DNA of 64,000 nucleotides, taken from positions 2,852,001-2,916,000 of the forward strand of contig NZ_CP090978.1 in NCBI RefSeq assembly GCF_021513275.1, in the 5' to 3' direction. This DNA is from Paenibacillus hexagrammi. Lineage in GTDB: Bacteria > Bacillota > Bacilli > Paenibacillales > NBRC-103111. The number at the start of each line of letters is the position of its first letter. The stretch's first letter is position 1. Positions 1 through 8,286 of the stretch are shown piece after piece. The position numbers were made by a program, and so were the translations under genes. The notes beneath the pieces were generated by a model. It ran no database searches and had not been told where the DNA came from. It saw only the letters and a program-made list of their open reading frames with translations.

Positions 1-1
1 G

Positions 2-751
2 GTCTACTACCGCGAAGTTGCGGCCCGGGAACAGCTGCGAATCCAGTCCTATGAGGAAGCTACTTCCTTGCAAAAGACAGACCAGGGATTCTTAGTACAT
101 ACCAAGAACCGCTTTGGGAAGGAAGCGAGCTATCACACACGATTTGTTGTTGTGGCGACGGGGTACTTCGATGATCCGAACATGATCGGCATACCTGGGG
201 AAGAGCTCTCCAAAGTTTCCCATTACTATAAAGAGGCTCATCCATACACCGGAGCGAAAGTGGCTATCATCGGAGGAAACAACTCCGCGGTAGATGCTGC
301 CATGGATTTACTTCGAGTTGGAGCAGAGGTTACGGTCATTTATCGGGGCAGCAGCTTCTCCGCCAACATTAAACCTTGGGTACGCCCGCTGTTTGAGAGC
401 ATGGTCAATAAAGGCCGCATCTCGATGTGGTTCGACTCACAAGTCGAACGGATCGAGGAAGAACAGATTTTCGTCCGGCGCAGCGGTGAACTGGTTACCT
501 TACACAATCATTTCGTACTCGCTTTAACCGGGTTTAGACCGAACCGTCGGTTATTAACGGATATCAGCGTCGCCTTCCATGAAGAGACCGGAGCCCCCTT
601 GGTCCAGACCGAATCTATGGAAACGAACATCAAAGGGTTGTACGTTGCCGGCGTTGTCGCTTCTTCCAAATATGATGCTAATGAGATTTTTATCGAAACC
701 GGACGGATGCATGGGCTTGCGATTACAGAGCATATCCGGTCCGTCTTGTAA
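2..751 (+). CDS. ypdA: Bacillithiol disulfide reductase YpdA/Bdr (5' partial)
   Basis: C-terminal three quarters of a pyridine-nucleotide-disulfide oxidoreductase of the YpdA/Bdr family, which uses NADPH and FAD to reduce bacillithiol disulfide in the cytosol. The reading frame is open from the left edge, so the N-terminal FAD-binding glycine motif lies outside the window; about 249 residues are visible, against roughly 325 in the full protein. Visible features are the second dinucleotide-binding motif VAIIGGNNSAVDAA and the C-terminal FAD contact region near GLYVAGVVAS. The gene ends in TAA and is followed at once by a hairpin terminator. Assignment to YpdA rather than a thioredoxin reductase rests on the absence of a CxxC motif and on the GGNNSAVDAA form. 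ytxJ, also linked to bacillithiol, lies at the other end of the window. Confidence 0.85.
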   Translation, partial: VYYREVAAREQLRIQSYEEATSLQKTDQGFLVHTKNRFGKEASYHTRFVVVATGYFDDPNMIGIPGEELSKVSHYYKEAHPYTGAKVAIIGGNNSAVDAAMDLLRVGAEVTVIYRGSSFSANIKPWVRPLFESMVNKGRISMWFDSQVERIEEEQIFVRRSGELVTLHNHFVLALTGFRPNRRLLTDISVAFHEETGAPLVQTESMETNIKGLYVAGVVASSKYDANEIFIETGRMHGLAITEHIRSVL

Positions 752-764
752 CATATAGGCCAGC

Positions 765-816
765 AAAAAAGAACAGCTAGCGCGGAACCTCGACCAGGTT
801 ACGCCGGCTGTTCTTT
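765..816 (+). terminator. Intrinsic terminator after ypdA
   Basis: Inverted repeat AAAAGAACAGC / GCTGTTCTTTT (arms near 767-777 and 807-817) just downstream of the ypdA stop. The A-run on one side and T-run on the other allow it to act in both directions, so it may also end the small minus-strand gene at 825-923. Confidence 0.75.
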
Positions 817-824
817 TCTGCTTA

Positions 825-923
825 CTACTTGGATTTCTTTTTCGCAGCCGAATGCCCCAGCTTTTCTGTATGACCGGCTTGCGATTCGACTTCTTGTGAG
901 CCGTTTTCTTTTTTATTGGCCAT
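825..923 (-). CDS. Small basic hydrophilic protein, 32 aa
   Basis: A 32-codon gene from ATG at 923 to TAG at 825. The protein begins MANKKENGSQEVESQ and ends KLGHSAAKKKSK, so it is very hydrophilic with a lysine-rich tail and no membrane segment. The start is supported by a strong AGGAGGG Shine-Dalgarno site seven bases upstream. It resembles in style the tiny spore-core or DNA-associated proteins of spore formers, but I do not recognise the family and assign no function. It converges on ypdA and shares its terminator region. Confidence 0.55.
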   Translation of the reverse strand: MANKKENGSQEVESQAGHTEKLGHSAAKKKSK

Positions 924-1001
924 CGTCTTTCCCTCCTGTTCTCACTCAGGATCTTGTAACGATCATAGTATGAATAGTTGAAACAAAATTCATACAGCCC
1001 C

Positions 1002-1053
1002 TTCCATTACGAACAAACGTTTGGTATAATCAGGATATACAAACAAACGTTCT
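1002..1053 (+). promoter_or_regulatory. SigA-like promoter overlapped by two LexA-type boxes
   Basis: A perfect TATAAT -10 lies at 1025-1030, with a weak -35 around 1002-1007. Immediately upstream, 1010-1023 reads CGAACAAACGTTTG, which fits the Gram-positive LexA (Cheo box) pattern CGAAC-N4-GTTY. A second, weaker copy (CAAACAAACGTTCT, 1040-1053) sits just downstream of the -10, 30 bases further on. Two boxes flanking the -10 are well placed for repression, so the gene at 1078 is predicted to be SOS-controlled. LexA binding is inferred from the motif only. Confidence 0.7.
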
Positions 1054-1077
1054 ATTTGAGTGAAGGAGGTAGTTTAC

Positions 1078-1380
1078 ATGATGAATTCCAGTCACAATTT
1101 CCGGTTTATTGAGAGAGATTATTGGTACCATAAGGCATTGTGTAACTCCGACAGTCTTCTGCCTTCTCAGATTGACGAGCTGTTAGATGAAGATGACCAT
1201 CATTACTGCGATTACACATTCAAGTTTTATGACGATGGCTCTGTAACCATCATAGATAATGATACGAACACAAGAATTAAGCCTCGGGAACTAACCGGTG
1301 CCGTATATGATTTCTACATTCGCAAGCGAATACACCTTATAAAATCAAATCTGCAGGAGAAGCTGCTTCAGTATGCGTAA
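1078..1380 (+). CDS. Hypothetical protein, 100 aa, predicted SOS regulon member
   Basis: A 100-residue cytosolic protein starting MMNSSHNFRFIERDYWYH. The ATG at 1078 was chosen because GGAGG (1065-1069) lies eight bases before it; a GTG at 1060 overlaps that ribosome site. The protein is rich in acidic and aromatic residues (a run LLDEDDHHYCDY near residue 40) with a basic helical C-terminus, and has no signal peptide or membrane segment. I do not recognise the family. Its promoter carries LexA-type boxes and its convergent neighbour is the DNA repair gene tag, so a role in the DNA damage response is possible, but this is inference from context. Confidence 0.8.
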   Translation: MMNSSHNFRFIERDYWYHKALCNSDSLLPSQIDELLDEDDHHYCDYTFKFYDDGSVTIIDNDTNTRIKPRELTGAVYDFYIRKRIHLIKSNLQEKLLQYA

Positions 1381-1398
1381 TTCGCTCCTCTCATAATG

Positions 1399-1443
1399 AA
1401 AGGCACGCCCCCACCGACCTAGTCAGTGAAAAGCGTGCCTTTT
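1399..1443. terminator. Bidirectional terminator between convergent genes
   Basis: Inverted repeat AAAGGCACGC (1399-1408) / GCGTGCCTTT (1433-1442), flanked by T-rich sequence. It separates the SOS-type gene from the convergent tag gene and can end both. Confidence 0.8.
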
Positions 1444-1451
1444 TACATCAC

Positions 1452-2006
1452 TCACGATGAATATTTAAAGCAGCTCTTAATATGATCGTTCACCATTCCC
1501 GTTGCCTGCATAAACGCGTAGCAAATGGTGGATCCGACAAATTTAAAGCCGCGCTTCTTCAGGTCCTTACTCATCGCATCCGACTGCGGTGTGCTTGCAG
1601 GAACCATGCTCAGGCTCTCCCAATGATTGTGGATCGTTGCTCCGCCAACAAAGTTCCAGATATACTTGTCAAAGCTGCCAAACTCCTGCTGTACCTTCAG
1701 AAATGCCTTCGCATTAGTGACTACAGCTGCAATCTTGAGACGATTTCGCACAATCCCAGGATCTTGCAAGAGCTGTTCTAGCTTATGCTCATCGTACTCC
1801 GCTATCCGCTCGGCATCAAATTGATCGAATGCCGCCAAGTAATTCTCTCGCTTCTTGAGAATCGTGTACCAGCTCAACCCTGCTTGAGCCCCTTCAAGAT
1901 TCAGCATTTCGAACAGCTTACGATCGTCATGGACAGGCACACCCCATTCATGGTCGTGATAATCTACATATAAGGGATCTTCATTCACCCAACCGCATCT
2001 TTCCAT
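1452..2006 (-). CDS. tag: DNA-3-methyladenine glycosylase I
   Basis: Base-excision repair enzyme that removes 3-methyladenine from alkylated DNA. The 184-residue length matches the family. The four zinc ligands known from E. coli Tag are present at the same positions: Cys4 (MERCGW), His17 (YHDHEWG), His175 and Cys179 (DHIKSC). Glu38 of the active site is in LNLEGAQAGLSW. The ATG follows AGGAGAGATGGACG. The gene stands alone, converging on the LexA-box gene across a shared terminator; no LexA-type box was seen in its own upstream region. Confidence 0.96.
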   Translation of the reverse strand: MERCGWVNEDPLYVDYHDHEWGVPVHDDRKLFEMLNLEGAQAGLSWYTILKKRENYLAAFDQFDAERIAEYDEHKLEQLLQDPGIVRNRLKIAAVVTNAKAFLKVQQEFGSFDKYIWNFVGGATIHNHWESLSMVPASTPQSDAMSKDLKKRGFKFVGSTICYAFMQATGMVNDHIKSCFKYSS

Positions 2007-2122
2007 CGTCCATCTCTCCTGCTTCCCAATAAGGTATCGAACATACGTTCCTGTTCTATTATAATAGTTAAGCTGTCCGAAGTCTAGTTACTTCCTTCAA
2101 TCTATCCAGCACCATGGACATG

Positions 2123-2145
2123 AAAAAAGCCCCTCTCTCGGCTTC
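2123..2145 (-). terminator. Terminator of the patatin gene
   Basis: Read on the minus strand: AAGCC, an 8-base loop, GGCTT, then a T-run, about 70 bases past the patatin stop codon. Confidence 0.6.
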
Positions 2146-2215
2146 TGCTTGAACGGACACCAAGCATGAAAACCAGAGTAGGGAACTTCCTTATTTCGAA
2201 CGATTACAGGCTTAC

Positions 2216-3061
2216 TTAGACCCACGTCATGATGCTTTCATTCGCTCTCTTCGCATCTGCATATCCGAGATTAAACAGATCCTCCAGCTTCTGAGGGTTT
2301 TTCTCCATTCGCCCGACCTGAACTGTTGTGGAGGGACGTATCACAATTGCACTGCCCTCCTGCTCAAGCTGATCGATCGTTTCCAACGTGTGATTATAGA
2401 TTTCGCTTCTTCGAACGAGGACGTCAACAAGCCCTCCATACTGCGGATAAAAGCTTTTGGCCAGCCATCTTTGCTTGAAGGGACGCTTCCGATAGCCCTG
2501 CTCTTTCGTTAAGACGATGATATGCTTCCGGTTCCCGTCTGCCATTGATTTCTCGATCGGAATGGGGTCCACCAAGCCTCCGTCAAACAAGATTCTGCCG
2601 TCATAATGAATGGGCGTCGAGACGAACGGAAGACTGCTTGAAGCTTGAACGATCGGCAGCGTATGTTTGCCAAGCTCATCTTTGGTGTAGTAGACGGCTT
2701 CTCCTGAATGGGCATCCGTCGTACCGATGACAAATTGCTGCGAGGAGGTGTAAAATGTATCGTAATCGAAGGGCTCCAATCGTTCCGGCAGCTCTTTAAA
2801 TATAAAATCCATACCAAAAATACTCTTTTGACGGAACAAATTCCGGTAGCTGAGATACCGGGAATCACCGATATACCCAATCGTTACACGCTTGTTGCGC
2901 CCGGGTTGCCGGGAAATATAAGAAACAGCATTACAAGCGCCGGCAGAAACCCCCACAATATAAGGAAAATACCACTTCTGCTCCATGAAATATTCCAAGA
3001 CCCCTGCGGTGTATACGCCCCTCATACCTCCGCCTTCTAACACGAGTCCGATTCCTTCCAA
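2216..3061 (-). CDS. Patatin-like phospholipase family protein
   Basis: Predicted serine acyl hydrolase of the patatin/RssA/YjjU type, 281 residues, acting on phospholipid or other acyl esters. The N-terminus carries the oxyanion loop EGGGMRGVYTAG (from residue 9), the nucleophile elbow GVSAG with Ser39, and the catalytic Asp in the FDGG motif near residue 158, so the Ser-Asp dyad is complete. There is no signal peptide. The start is a TTG at 3061, preceded by AGAAGGTG; no ATG in frame fits better. It is a single-gene unit with its own terminator. The physiological substrate cannot be told from sequence. Confidence 0.9.
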   Translation of the reverse strand: MEGIGLVLEGGGMRGVYTAGVLEYFMEQKWYFPYIVGVSAGACNAVSYISRQPGRNKRVTIGYIGDSRYLSYRNLFRQKSIFGMDFIFKELPERLEPFDYDTFYTSSQQFVIGTTDAHSGEAVYYTKDELGKHTLPIVQASSSLPFVSTPIHYDGRILFDGGLVDPIPIEKSMADGNRKHIIVLTKEQGYRKRPFKQRWLAKSFYPQYGGLVDVLVRRSEIYNHTLETIDQLEQEGSAIVIRPSTTVQVGRMEKNPQKLEDLFNLGYADAKRANESIMTWV

Positions 3062-3129
3062 GGTGACACCTTCTTTCTATTACCTCTATAGCCCATTCTA
3101 GCATACAGGAAATGTAAACCAAAAGAAAC

Positions 3130-3162
3130 GCCTCCCGGTCTTCGCAAACAAGACCAAGAGGC
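3130..3162 (-). terminator. Likely terminator of the kinase/HD-GYP operon
   Basis: Long hairpin with arms GCCTC-GGTCTT and AAGACC-GAGGC about 80 bases past the HD-GYP gene, followed on the minus strand by a broken T-run. An adjacent 14-base perfect palindrome CAGTATGCATACTG lies at 3162-3175. Confidence 0.55.
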
Positions 3163-3243
3163 AGTATGCATACTGTATCTTCCTACAAATCGGATTGAAA
3201 GCCCGATACGCTTCGTTTTTGCCGAATTTCCTTGCAGCAGGAG

Positions 3244-4848
3244 CTAATCTCCTTGCCGAGCTTCCTGATATTGGTCTTTGATCGCCAGAAATTCATCCAG
3301 ACTGCCCAGGAACAGATCTACAATTTGAGGGTCAAAATGCCGCCCTCTTTCGCTTTGCAGCAGCTCCAGTACCCGGTCCAGCTCCCAAGCCTTCTTATAC
3401 ACGCGATCGCTGCACAGCGCATCAAAAACATCCGCCAACGCCGTAATGCGGCCATAGATATGAATCTCATTCCCCTTTAATCCTTGAGGGTAGCCCGAGC
3501 CGTCATATCGCTCATGATGCTGTCTGGCAATGATGGCAGCAGCAGTCAGTACCTGCTTATTTGAATGCTTCAGCATTTCATAGCCGAGTATCGAGTGTGT
3601 TTTCATTACGTCAAACTCTTCCTGTGTTAGCTTACCAGGCTTATTCAAGATGGCGTCGGGGATTCCCACCTTGCCCACATCATGCATAGGTGAGGCTAGT
3701 CGAATGACATCCGCCTCTTGCTCGGACAGCCCGTATTTCAGCGCGAGGAGATAGGAATATTCCGCGACTCTTTTAACATGGTGACCTGTTTCCTTCGAGC
3801 GGGTTTCCGTAATTTCACCCATCGTATAAATGATTTCCTTCTGCGTGCTTTCGAGCTCATCGCTCAGATACAGATTCTCAAAAGCCACCGAAACGTTAGC
3901 ACAATAGATATCAATTAAGTAATGCTCCCATTCACTTAGTTCATTAAAACCGTTCATATAGATGACATTTTCCATGCCCATCTTGCTTTGAAAATAGACG
4001 GCAAAATGGTCCAAGCCAAAGCTGCTTTTCTTGGTGTGAAAAGCTTGCTCAATCTGGTCCATCACGTCCGTGGGCACAACATCTCTGGCTTTCTTGTCGC
4101 TGCTTGAGGCGTAATCGCCGCTAGCTGCTAGCACATAAATATCCTCCACACCGCGTGTGACAGCAAAGCTGCAATGGATCGCATTCGGATGTAAATTGAC
4201 GATGGAGGTCATCTGGGTCAGTACACCTGAAGCAAACTTCTTCATCGATTGAAGCTCAAATAACGTTGCGGACGACTTGATGATTTCCTCCAAACCGGAG
4301 CGGCTCTTTTCAATCGTCTTGATGTCCCTGTAAGAACGAAGCGATGAGACAACCGTCGTGAACAGCTTTTGGGTGGTCAGCTCCGTTTTCTCCTTGTAAT
4401 CATTAATATCATAATCCATAATGACGGTCTTCTCGGGAGCTTGTCCCGGCTGTCCTGTACGGAGAATGATCCGGATCGATCTATTCTTTAATTCCTCGCG
4501 GATATATTTGACAACCTGTAAGCCCGCATCTTCTTGCTCCATGACCACATCGAGCAGGATCAAAGCGGCGTCAGGCTTACTCTGGAGCAGCTGGCGGGCT
4601 TCTATTCCCGAATATGCGCTATGAAATTCCAGCTTCCTGCCGTCGAGCTCGAAGTCCTGAAGGACCATTTTGGTCACTTGATGAATTTGCTTTTCATCAT
4701 CGGCGATGAGGACAATCCAAGGCTCACGTCCACTGTGCGGCAGGTCGATTGCATCTGTATCTTCATCAGCAAACAAGAGTAAATCGTCGTCTTGATCGCC
4801 CGCGAAGAGCAAGTCGTTTTTTCCAATTACATCATCGTTCATACTCAT
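3244..4848 (-). CDS. Response regulator with DUF3369-like middle and HD-GYP phosphodiesterase output
   Basis: About 534 residues. An N-terminal receiver domain (roughly residues 45-165) has the phospho-acceptor Asp in LILLDVVMEQ. A middle region resembles DUF3369, a GAF-like module typical of this architecture. The C-terminal HD-GYP domain (about 340-520) keeps the HDVGK metal site, THS, HHERYDGSGYP and DVFDAL, so it should hydrolyse cyclic di-GMP. The ATG at 4848 overlaps the kinase stop as ATGA and follows AGAGGAG, showing translational coupling; an upstream start at 4917 inside the kinase gene is unlikely. There is no DNA-binding domain, so output is second-messenger turnover. Confidence 0.9.
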   Translation of the reverse strand: MSMNDDVIGKNDLLFAGDQDDDLLLFADEDTDAIDLPHSGREPWIVLIADDEKQIHQVTKMVLQDFELDGRKLEFHSAYSGIEARQLLQSKPDAALILLDVVMEQEDAGLQVVKYIREELKNRSIRIILRTGQPGQAPEKTVIMDYDINDYKEKTELTTQKLFTTVVSSLRSYRDIKTIEKSRSGLEEIIKSSATLFELQSMKKFASGVLTQMTSIVNLHPNAIHCSFAVTRGVEDIYVLAASGDYASSSDKKARDVVPTDVMDQIEQAFHTKKSSFGLDHFAVYFQSKMGMENVIYMNGFNELSEWEHYLIDIYCANVSVAFENLYLSDELESTQKEIIYTMGEITETRSKETGHHVKRVAEYSYLLALKYGLSEQEADVIRLASPMHDVGKVGIPDAILNKPGKLTQEEFDVMKTHSILGYEMLKHSNKQVLTAAAIIARQHHERYDGSGYPQGLKGNEIHIYGRITALADVFDALCSDRVYKKAWELDRVLELLQSERGRHFDPQIVDLFLGSLDEFLAIKDQYQEARQGD

Positions 4849-6377
4849 CGTAGGGACTCCTCTTCTACCGGAATTTCTATATGAAACAAACTGCCTCGTC
4901 CAACCACGCTGCAGCATTCAATCGTCCCGCCCAAAGTTTGGGTCACGAGATTGTAGACAATATTCATGCCAAGACCCGTCCCGCCTTTACCGCGGCTTGT
5001 GGTGAAGAACGGATCGAATATTTTCTCCAAGACATCCGGCCGCATCCCTCTGCCGTCATCGGAATAAAACAGCTTCACTCTTCGGTCTTCGCTTTCAACA
5101 CGAATGGTAAGATTGCCTTCTTCCTCCGGTTCGAACGCATGGTTCAAGGAATTCATAACCAGATTGGTAATAATCTGTGAAATGGCGCCTGGAAAACTAT
5201 ACAGTTCCAGTTTGTCGCTGCATTCAATATGTACGCGAAGCCGTGTTTTTTTCAGCGTAGGCTTCAAGCTCACCACAATGCCCTCGAGATACTCCAGTAA
5301 ATGAAATGAACGCTTCTCTTCCACACTTTGATCCGAGGATATTTGCTTGAAGCTCCGGATCAGCGATGAAGCTCTCTCTAGGTTGCTTTGAACCATCGTA
5401 TTGGTTTCCAGCACGACGGAGAGAAATTGCTCCAGATCGGATTTTTTCATTTTGCCTGATTGGTAGAGATCCTGGAAGAATCTCGCCTTCTGATCCAAAT
5501 AAGAAACCGCGGTTACGCCGACACCGATCGGTGTATTGATCTCGTGAGAAACTCCTGCGACCAGACTCCCAAGCGCACTCATTTTTTCCGATTGGATTAA
5601 TTGATCCTGTGTTTTCTTGAGCGTATTGAGTGCTTGCTGCAGCTCCTCGTAGCGTTCCTCCAAATTCGTCACCATGTCGTTAAAAGCCTCCGACACAACC
5701 TCAATTTCCGGTGAAGCATAGAACTCCAGTTTCTCCAGCTTGCCGCCGCGCATCACATGCAGTGCTGCTTCACGAAGCTTCGTCAGCGGGATGATTACGA
5801 TTCTGCGAAGAATCAGCCATAATAGAGCGGAAAGCAGCACAGCAACCGTAATTCCCACTGCAAAAATTATTTTTGTGCGATTGTTCAGCAGGGCCGTCTC
5901 TTCCGTAGAATCGAGGATGACCTCTACCGCTCCAACGACTTGACCGTCCACTTGCATCGGAGCGGTAAGCCGAACAACCGGCTTATCATTCTCTTCCATC
6001 GGCAAGCGGTCCACGACCGGCTTATCCTGGGGAAGCTTCATCTTAAGACCCGGGAGCTTCGTGCCGATTTCATCACGCCTTGATGAAGCCAGGATTTCAC
6101 CTTGTTCATTGTACATCTTCAATTCAAGAACTTTATCATTTTTATATTTAATATAGTCAAATATTTGCTGGACATCGCTTATGGAACGCGACTCCTCGTA
6201 TCTCCCGTTGATGGCAATCGTCATACCGCTGATTTGGCTCACATACGCCTGACGAATCGATTTATTCAAGCTCACCGAATCCACGGCCATCATGACGGAA
6301 AGCATCAGCACCGTAACCCCGGTAATCATGATAACAATTCGTTTCTGCAAGCTGACTCGATTCTGAATCTTGGACAT
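4845..6377 (-). CDS. Membrane sensor histidine kinase
   Basis: 510 residues. TM1 is near residues 14-33, followed by an extracytoplasmic sensor region of about 135 residues. TM2 (IIFAVGITVAVLLSALLWLI) lies near 170-190, then a HAMP linker and coiled coil. The dimerisation/phospho-acceptor helix has His in AGVSHEINTPIG near residue 280. The ATPase domain has the N-box NLVMNSLNHAFE, the G1 box DDGRGM and the G2 box GKGGTGLGMNIV. GGAG precedes the ATG. It is 12 bases behind the lipoprotein gene and overlaps its cognate HD-GYP regulator by four bases, so the three form one operon. The extracytoplasmic signal is unknown; the co-encoded lipoprotein is a candidate accessory sensor. Confidence 0.92.
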   Translation of the reverse strand: MSKIQNRVSLQKRIVIMITGVTVLMLSVMMAVDSVSLNKSIRQAYVSQISGMTIAINGRYEESRSISDVQQIFDYIKYKNDKVLELKMYNEQGEILASSRRDEIGTKLPGLKMKLPQDKPVVDRLPMEENDKPVVRLTAPMQVDGQVVGAVEVILDSTEETALLNNRTKIIFAVGITVAVLLSALLWLILRRIVIIPLTKLREAALHVMRGGKLEKLEFYASPEIEVVSEAFNDMVTNLEERYEELQQALNTLKKTQDQLIQSEKMSALGSLVAGVSHEINTPIGVGVTAVSYLDQKARFFQDLYQSGKMKKSDLEQFLSVVLETNTMVQSNLERASSLIRSFKQISSDQSVEEKRSFHLLEYLEGIVVSLKPTLKKTRLRVHIECSDKLELYSFPGAISQIITNLVMNSLNHAFEPEEEGNLTIRVESEDRRVKLFYSDDGRGMRPDVLEKIFDPFFTTSRGKGGTGLGMNIVYNLVTQTLGGTIECCSVVGRGSLFHIEIPVEEESLR

Positions 6378-6389
6378 GTATCTAGTCTC

Positions 6390-6770
6390 CTATTTCACTT
6401 CAATGTCGAGCGATTTGCTCACATTGTATGGAGTATGGTCATTATTGTGCAGGGAGACTTTGATATTATGGGGGCCCTTGCTAAGAGGCTGCAGAACCGT
6501 AGAGCTGTCTGTAATGATTTGATTTTCTCCATTATCCAAAGAAAGATGGATATGCCCTTCCCCTTCTTTGCGCTCCTTGTTGTAATGCTCTTTAGAAATG
6601 ATCATGTTTGTTTTGAACTGCAGCGTCGCAGCATCACCCGCTACGGCGACATCAACGTCCAAAGTAGGTGTGAATGCAGCCTTTGGCGTGGATTCGACGC
6701 TCTTTGCAGCACAGCCGGTCAAAGCTGTCGCCAGGATGATTGCGATGCTGATCTGCTTGAGAAACTTCAT
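6390..6770 (-). CDS. Lipoprotein with a YtkA/FixH-like domain
   Basis: A 126-residue exported lipoprotein. The signal peptide starts MKFLKQISIAIILATALTG and ends in a lipobox LTGC, so it should be anchored to the outer face of the membrane. The mature part has the spacing of YtkA-like domains, with GHIHLSLDNGE in the middle and PHNIKVSLHNNDHTPYN near the end. The ATG at 6770 was chosen because it puts the signal peptide at the N-terminus; the longer frame to 6836 adds residues ahead of it. It is first in the operon with the histidine kinase, suggesting it presents a ligand, perhaps a metal, to the sensor. That role is inferred. Confidence 0.75.
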   Translation of the reverse strand: MKFLKQISIAIILATALTGCAAKSVESTPKAAFTPTLDVDVAVAGDAATLQFKTNMIISKEHYNKERKEGEGHIHLSLDNGENQIITDSSTVLQPLSKGPHNIKVSLHNNDHTPYNVSKSLDIEVK

Positions 6771-7110
6771 ATGATTTTCAGCCCCTATGTATGCGTAAAA
6801 TTGGTTTCCGCAGCTAGATAGACACGGATATCTCAAGCTTATAAAACTAGCTGGGTACTTGTCTACTTTTATTTTAACACGTGTTTTTCATAGACTTCGA
6901 ATCCTGTGTGTTTTCTTAGACACTGCCAATTCGGAATTTTCAGACAAATGTTGTCGAAAAAGCTGATGTCCTATCGTTTTTTGCGCTTGCCCAGGAAATA
7001 AAAACATTTCCCCCGGCACAGGAATGATTTCCCCTGCTTTGGAGCAATGTAGTAATGGGCAAGAAGCCGAACCCAGTGTCGCTAACAACTCTATTAGGAG
7101 GTTCATTCTT
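6771..7110. other. Divergent intergenic region, about 340 bp
   Basis: Holds the control region of the lipoprotein/kinase operon and of the coiled-coil gene at 7111. No confident promoter was found. One element stands out: GGAAAT-N7-ATTTCC (6993-7011), followed 15 bases later by a related GGAATGATTTCC, a possible operator pair. Confidence 0.4.
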
Positions 7111-7428
7111 ATGGTTGATACAAGACAGCATCAAGAGCCGATCCGACATGCGAAAGAAGCGGCTGAACAAGCCATCATGGTTGCGCAGAAAGCAGAGCAT
7201 AATCTGCAAACTGCCATGACCAAAGCTGATCCGCAGGCTATTCAGTCCGCTCAAGCTGCACTTGAGCAAGCAAAGCATCAGGTTGCTGAGGCCTGTGAGC
7301 AATTGGAGACTTTCAATAATGAACAGTATGGTCCGCAAATCCGCCAAACCCTGGAGCAACTGCACCAAGCATCCCAGGATGTAGAAGCCAATCAAAACAA
7401 GTTTCACACGCCAAAGCAAATCCGATAA
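7111..7428 (+). CDS. Ala/Gln-rich coiled-coil protein, unknown function
   Basis: A 105-residue soluble protein starting MVDTRQHQEPIRHAKEAAEQ, almost wholly helical and rich in Ala, Gln and Glu with heptad character. There is no signal peptide, membrane segment or catalytic motif. The ATG at 7111 follows AGGAGG by nine bases; the open frame continues upstream to 7024 without a ribosome site. The composition recalls stress- or spore-associated hydrophilic proteins of Paenibacillus, but I do not recognise the family. It is a single gene with its own terminator. Confidence 0.75.
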   Translation: MVDTRQHQEPIRHAKEAAEQAIMVAQKAEHNLQTAMTKADPQAIQSAQAALEQAKHQVAEACEQLETFNNEQYGPQIRQTLEQLHQASQDVEANQNKFHTPKQIR

Positions 7429-7447
7429 TTCCTTGAAATAGTCCGGG

Positions 7448-7476
7448 CAAAGCGATCGTTATAGCGGTCGCTTTCT
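7448..7476 (+). terminator. Terminator after the coiled-coil gene
   Basis: Inverted repeat AAAGCGA / TCGCTTT (near 7449-7455 and 7468-7474) followed by a T/C-rich stretch, 20 bases past the stop. Confidence 0.7.
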
Positions 7477-7589
7477 TCCTATTATTTCCTAGCTATTCGA
7501 CTTCTTTGGAACTTCTTTTTCAAACGGCATTCATTGTGTTACACTATGGGATGAATAAGCTTACGTCACTTGGGGAGGCACTACATTTC

Positions 7590-8215
7590 ATGCTTGTTAT
7601 TGGTATTGCCGGAGGCAGGGATCCGGAAAAACGACAGTCGCCCGTTCCATTATGAATAAATTAGGCGGTGCGAACGTCACACTCATCTCGCAGGACAATT
7701 ATTATCTTCATCATAGCGGACTATCATTTGCCGAGCGGGAACGAATCAATTACGATCATCCGAATGCCTTTGATAACCGGCTGCTGCTTCAGCAACTGGA
7801 TGAACTAAGAAACGGCCAAGCCGTAGATATACCGATATATGACTTTGCTACCCACTCTAGAAGCACGCAAACCCTTCGCATTGAGGTCAAGCCCATCGTT
7901 CTGCTGGAAGGCATTCATGTCTTAACCGATGCCGATCTAAGAGCTGCACTTGATATCAAGGTATTTGTAGACACGGATCCGGATGTACGTATCCTAAGGA
8001 GACTGTCGCGCGATATTAATGAAAGAGGACGAACGCTCGAATCCGTCTTTGATCAATATTTGACAACCGTTAAACCCATGCACGACGCCTTTATCGAGCC
8101 TGCCAAGAAATATGCGGATATCATTATTCCTGAAGGCGGAGAAAACGAGATTGGCATTCACATGTTGACCATTCTTACAGAACGTTACATGACCGATCAT
8201 GCAGCAAACGTGTAA
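7590..8215 (+). pseudogene. udk: Uridine kinase, frameshifted in the P-loop
   Basis: Uridine/cytidine kinase of pyrimidine salvage, making UMP or CMP from the nucleoside and ATP/GTP. The ATG at 7590, behind GGGGAGG, encodes MLVIGIAGG. After GGAGGCAG at 7611-7618 the frame breaks: restoring one base gives the expected Walker A GGSGSGKTTVARS and joins the rest of the protein (SQDNYYLHHSGLSF, YDFATHS, LLEGIHVL). The restored length of 208 residues matches Udk. The downstream frame has a Met at 7652, but a protein starting there would lack the P-loop and be inactive. The lesion is one base and the rest is intact, so a sequencing error is at least as likely as true inactivation. Confidence 0.85.
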
Positions 8216-8239
8216 GAGCTTCTTTACTAGACGTTAATG

Positions 8240-8286
8240 AAAAAGACACTCATGCCGTTCCGAGGAACAGGCGGAGTGTCTTTTTA
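8240..8286 (+). terminator. Terminator after udk
   Basis: AAAAGACACTC / GAGTGTCTTTTT inverted repeat with a T-run, 25 bases past the udk stop. It runs directly into the 20-bp tandem repeats. Confidence 0.8.
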
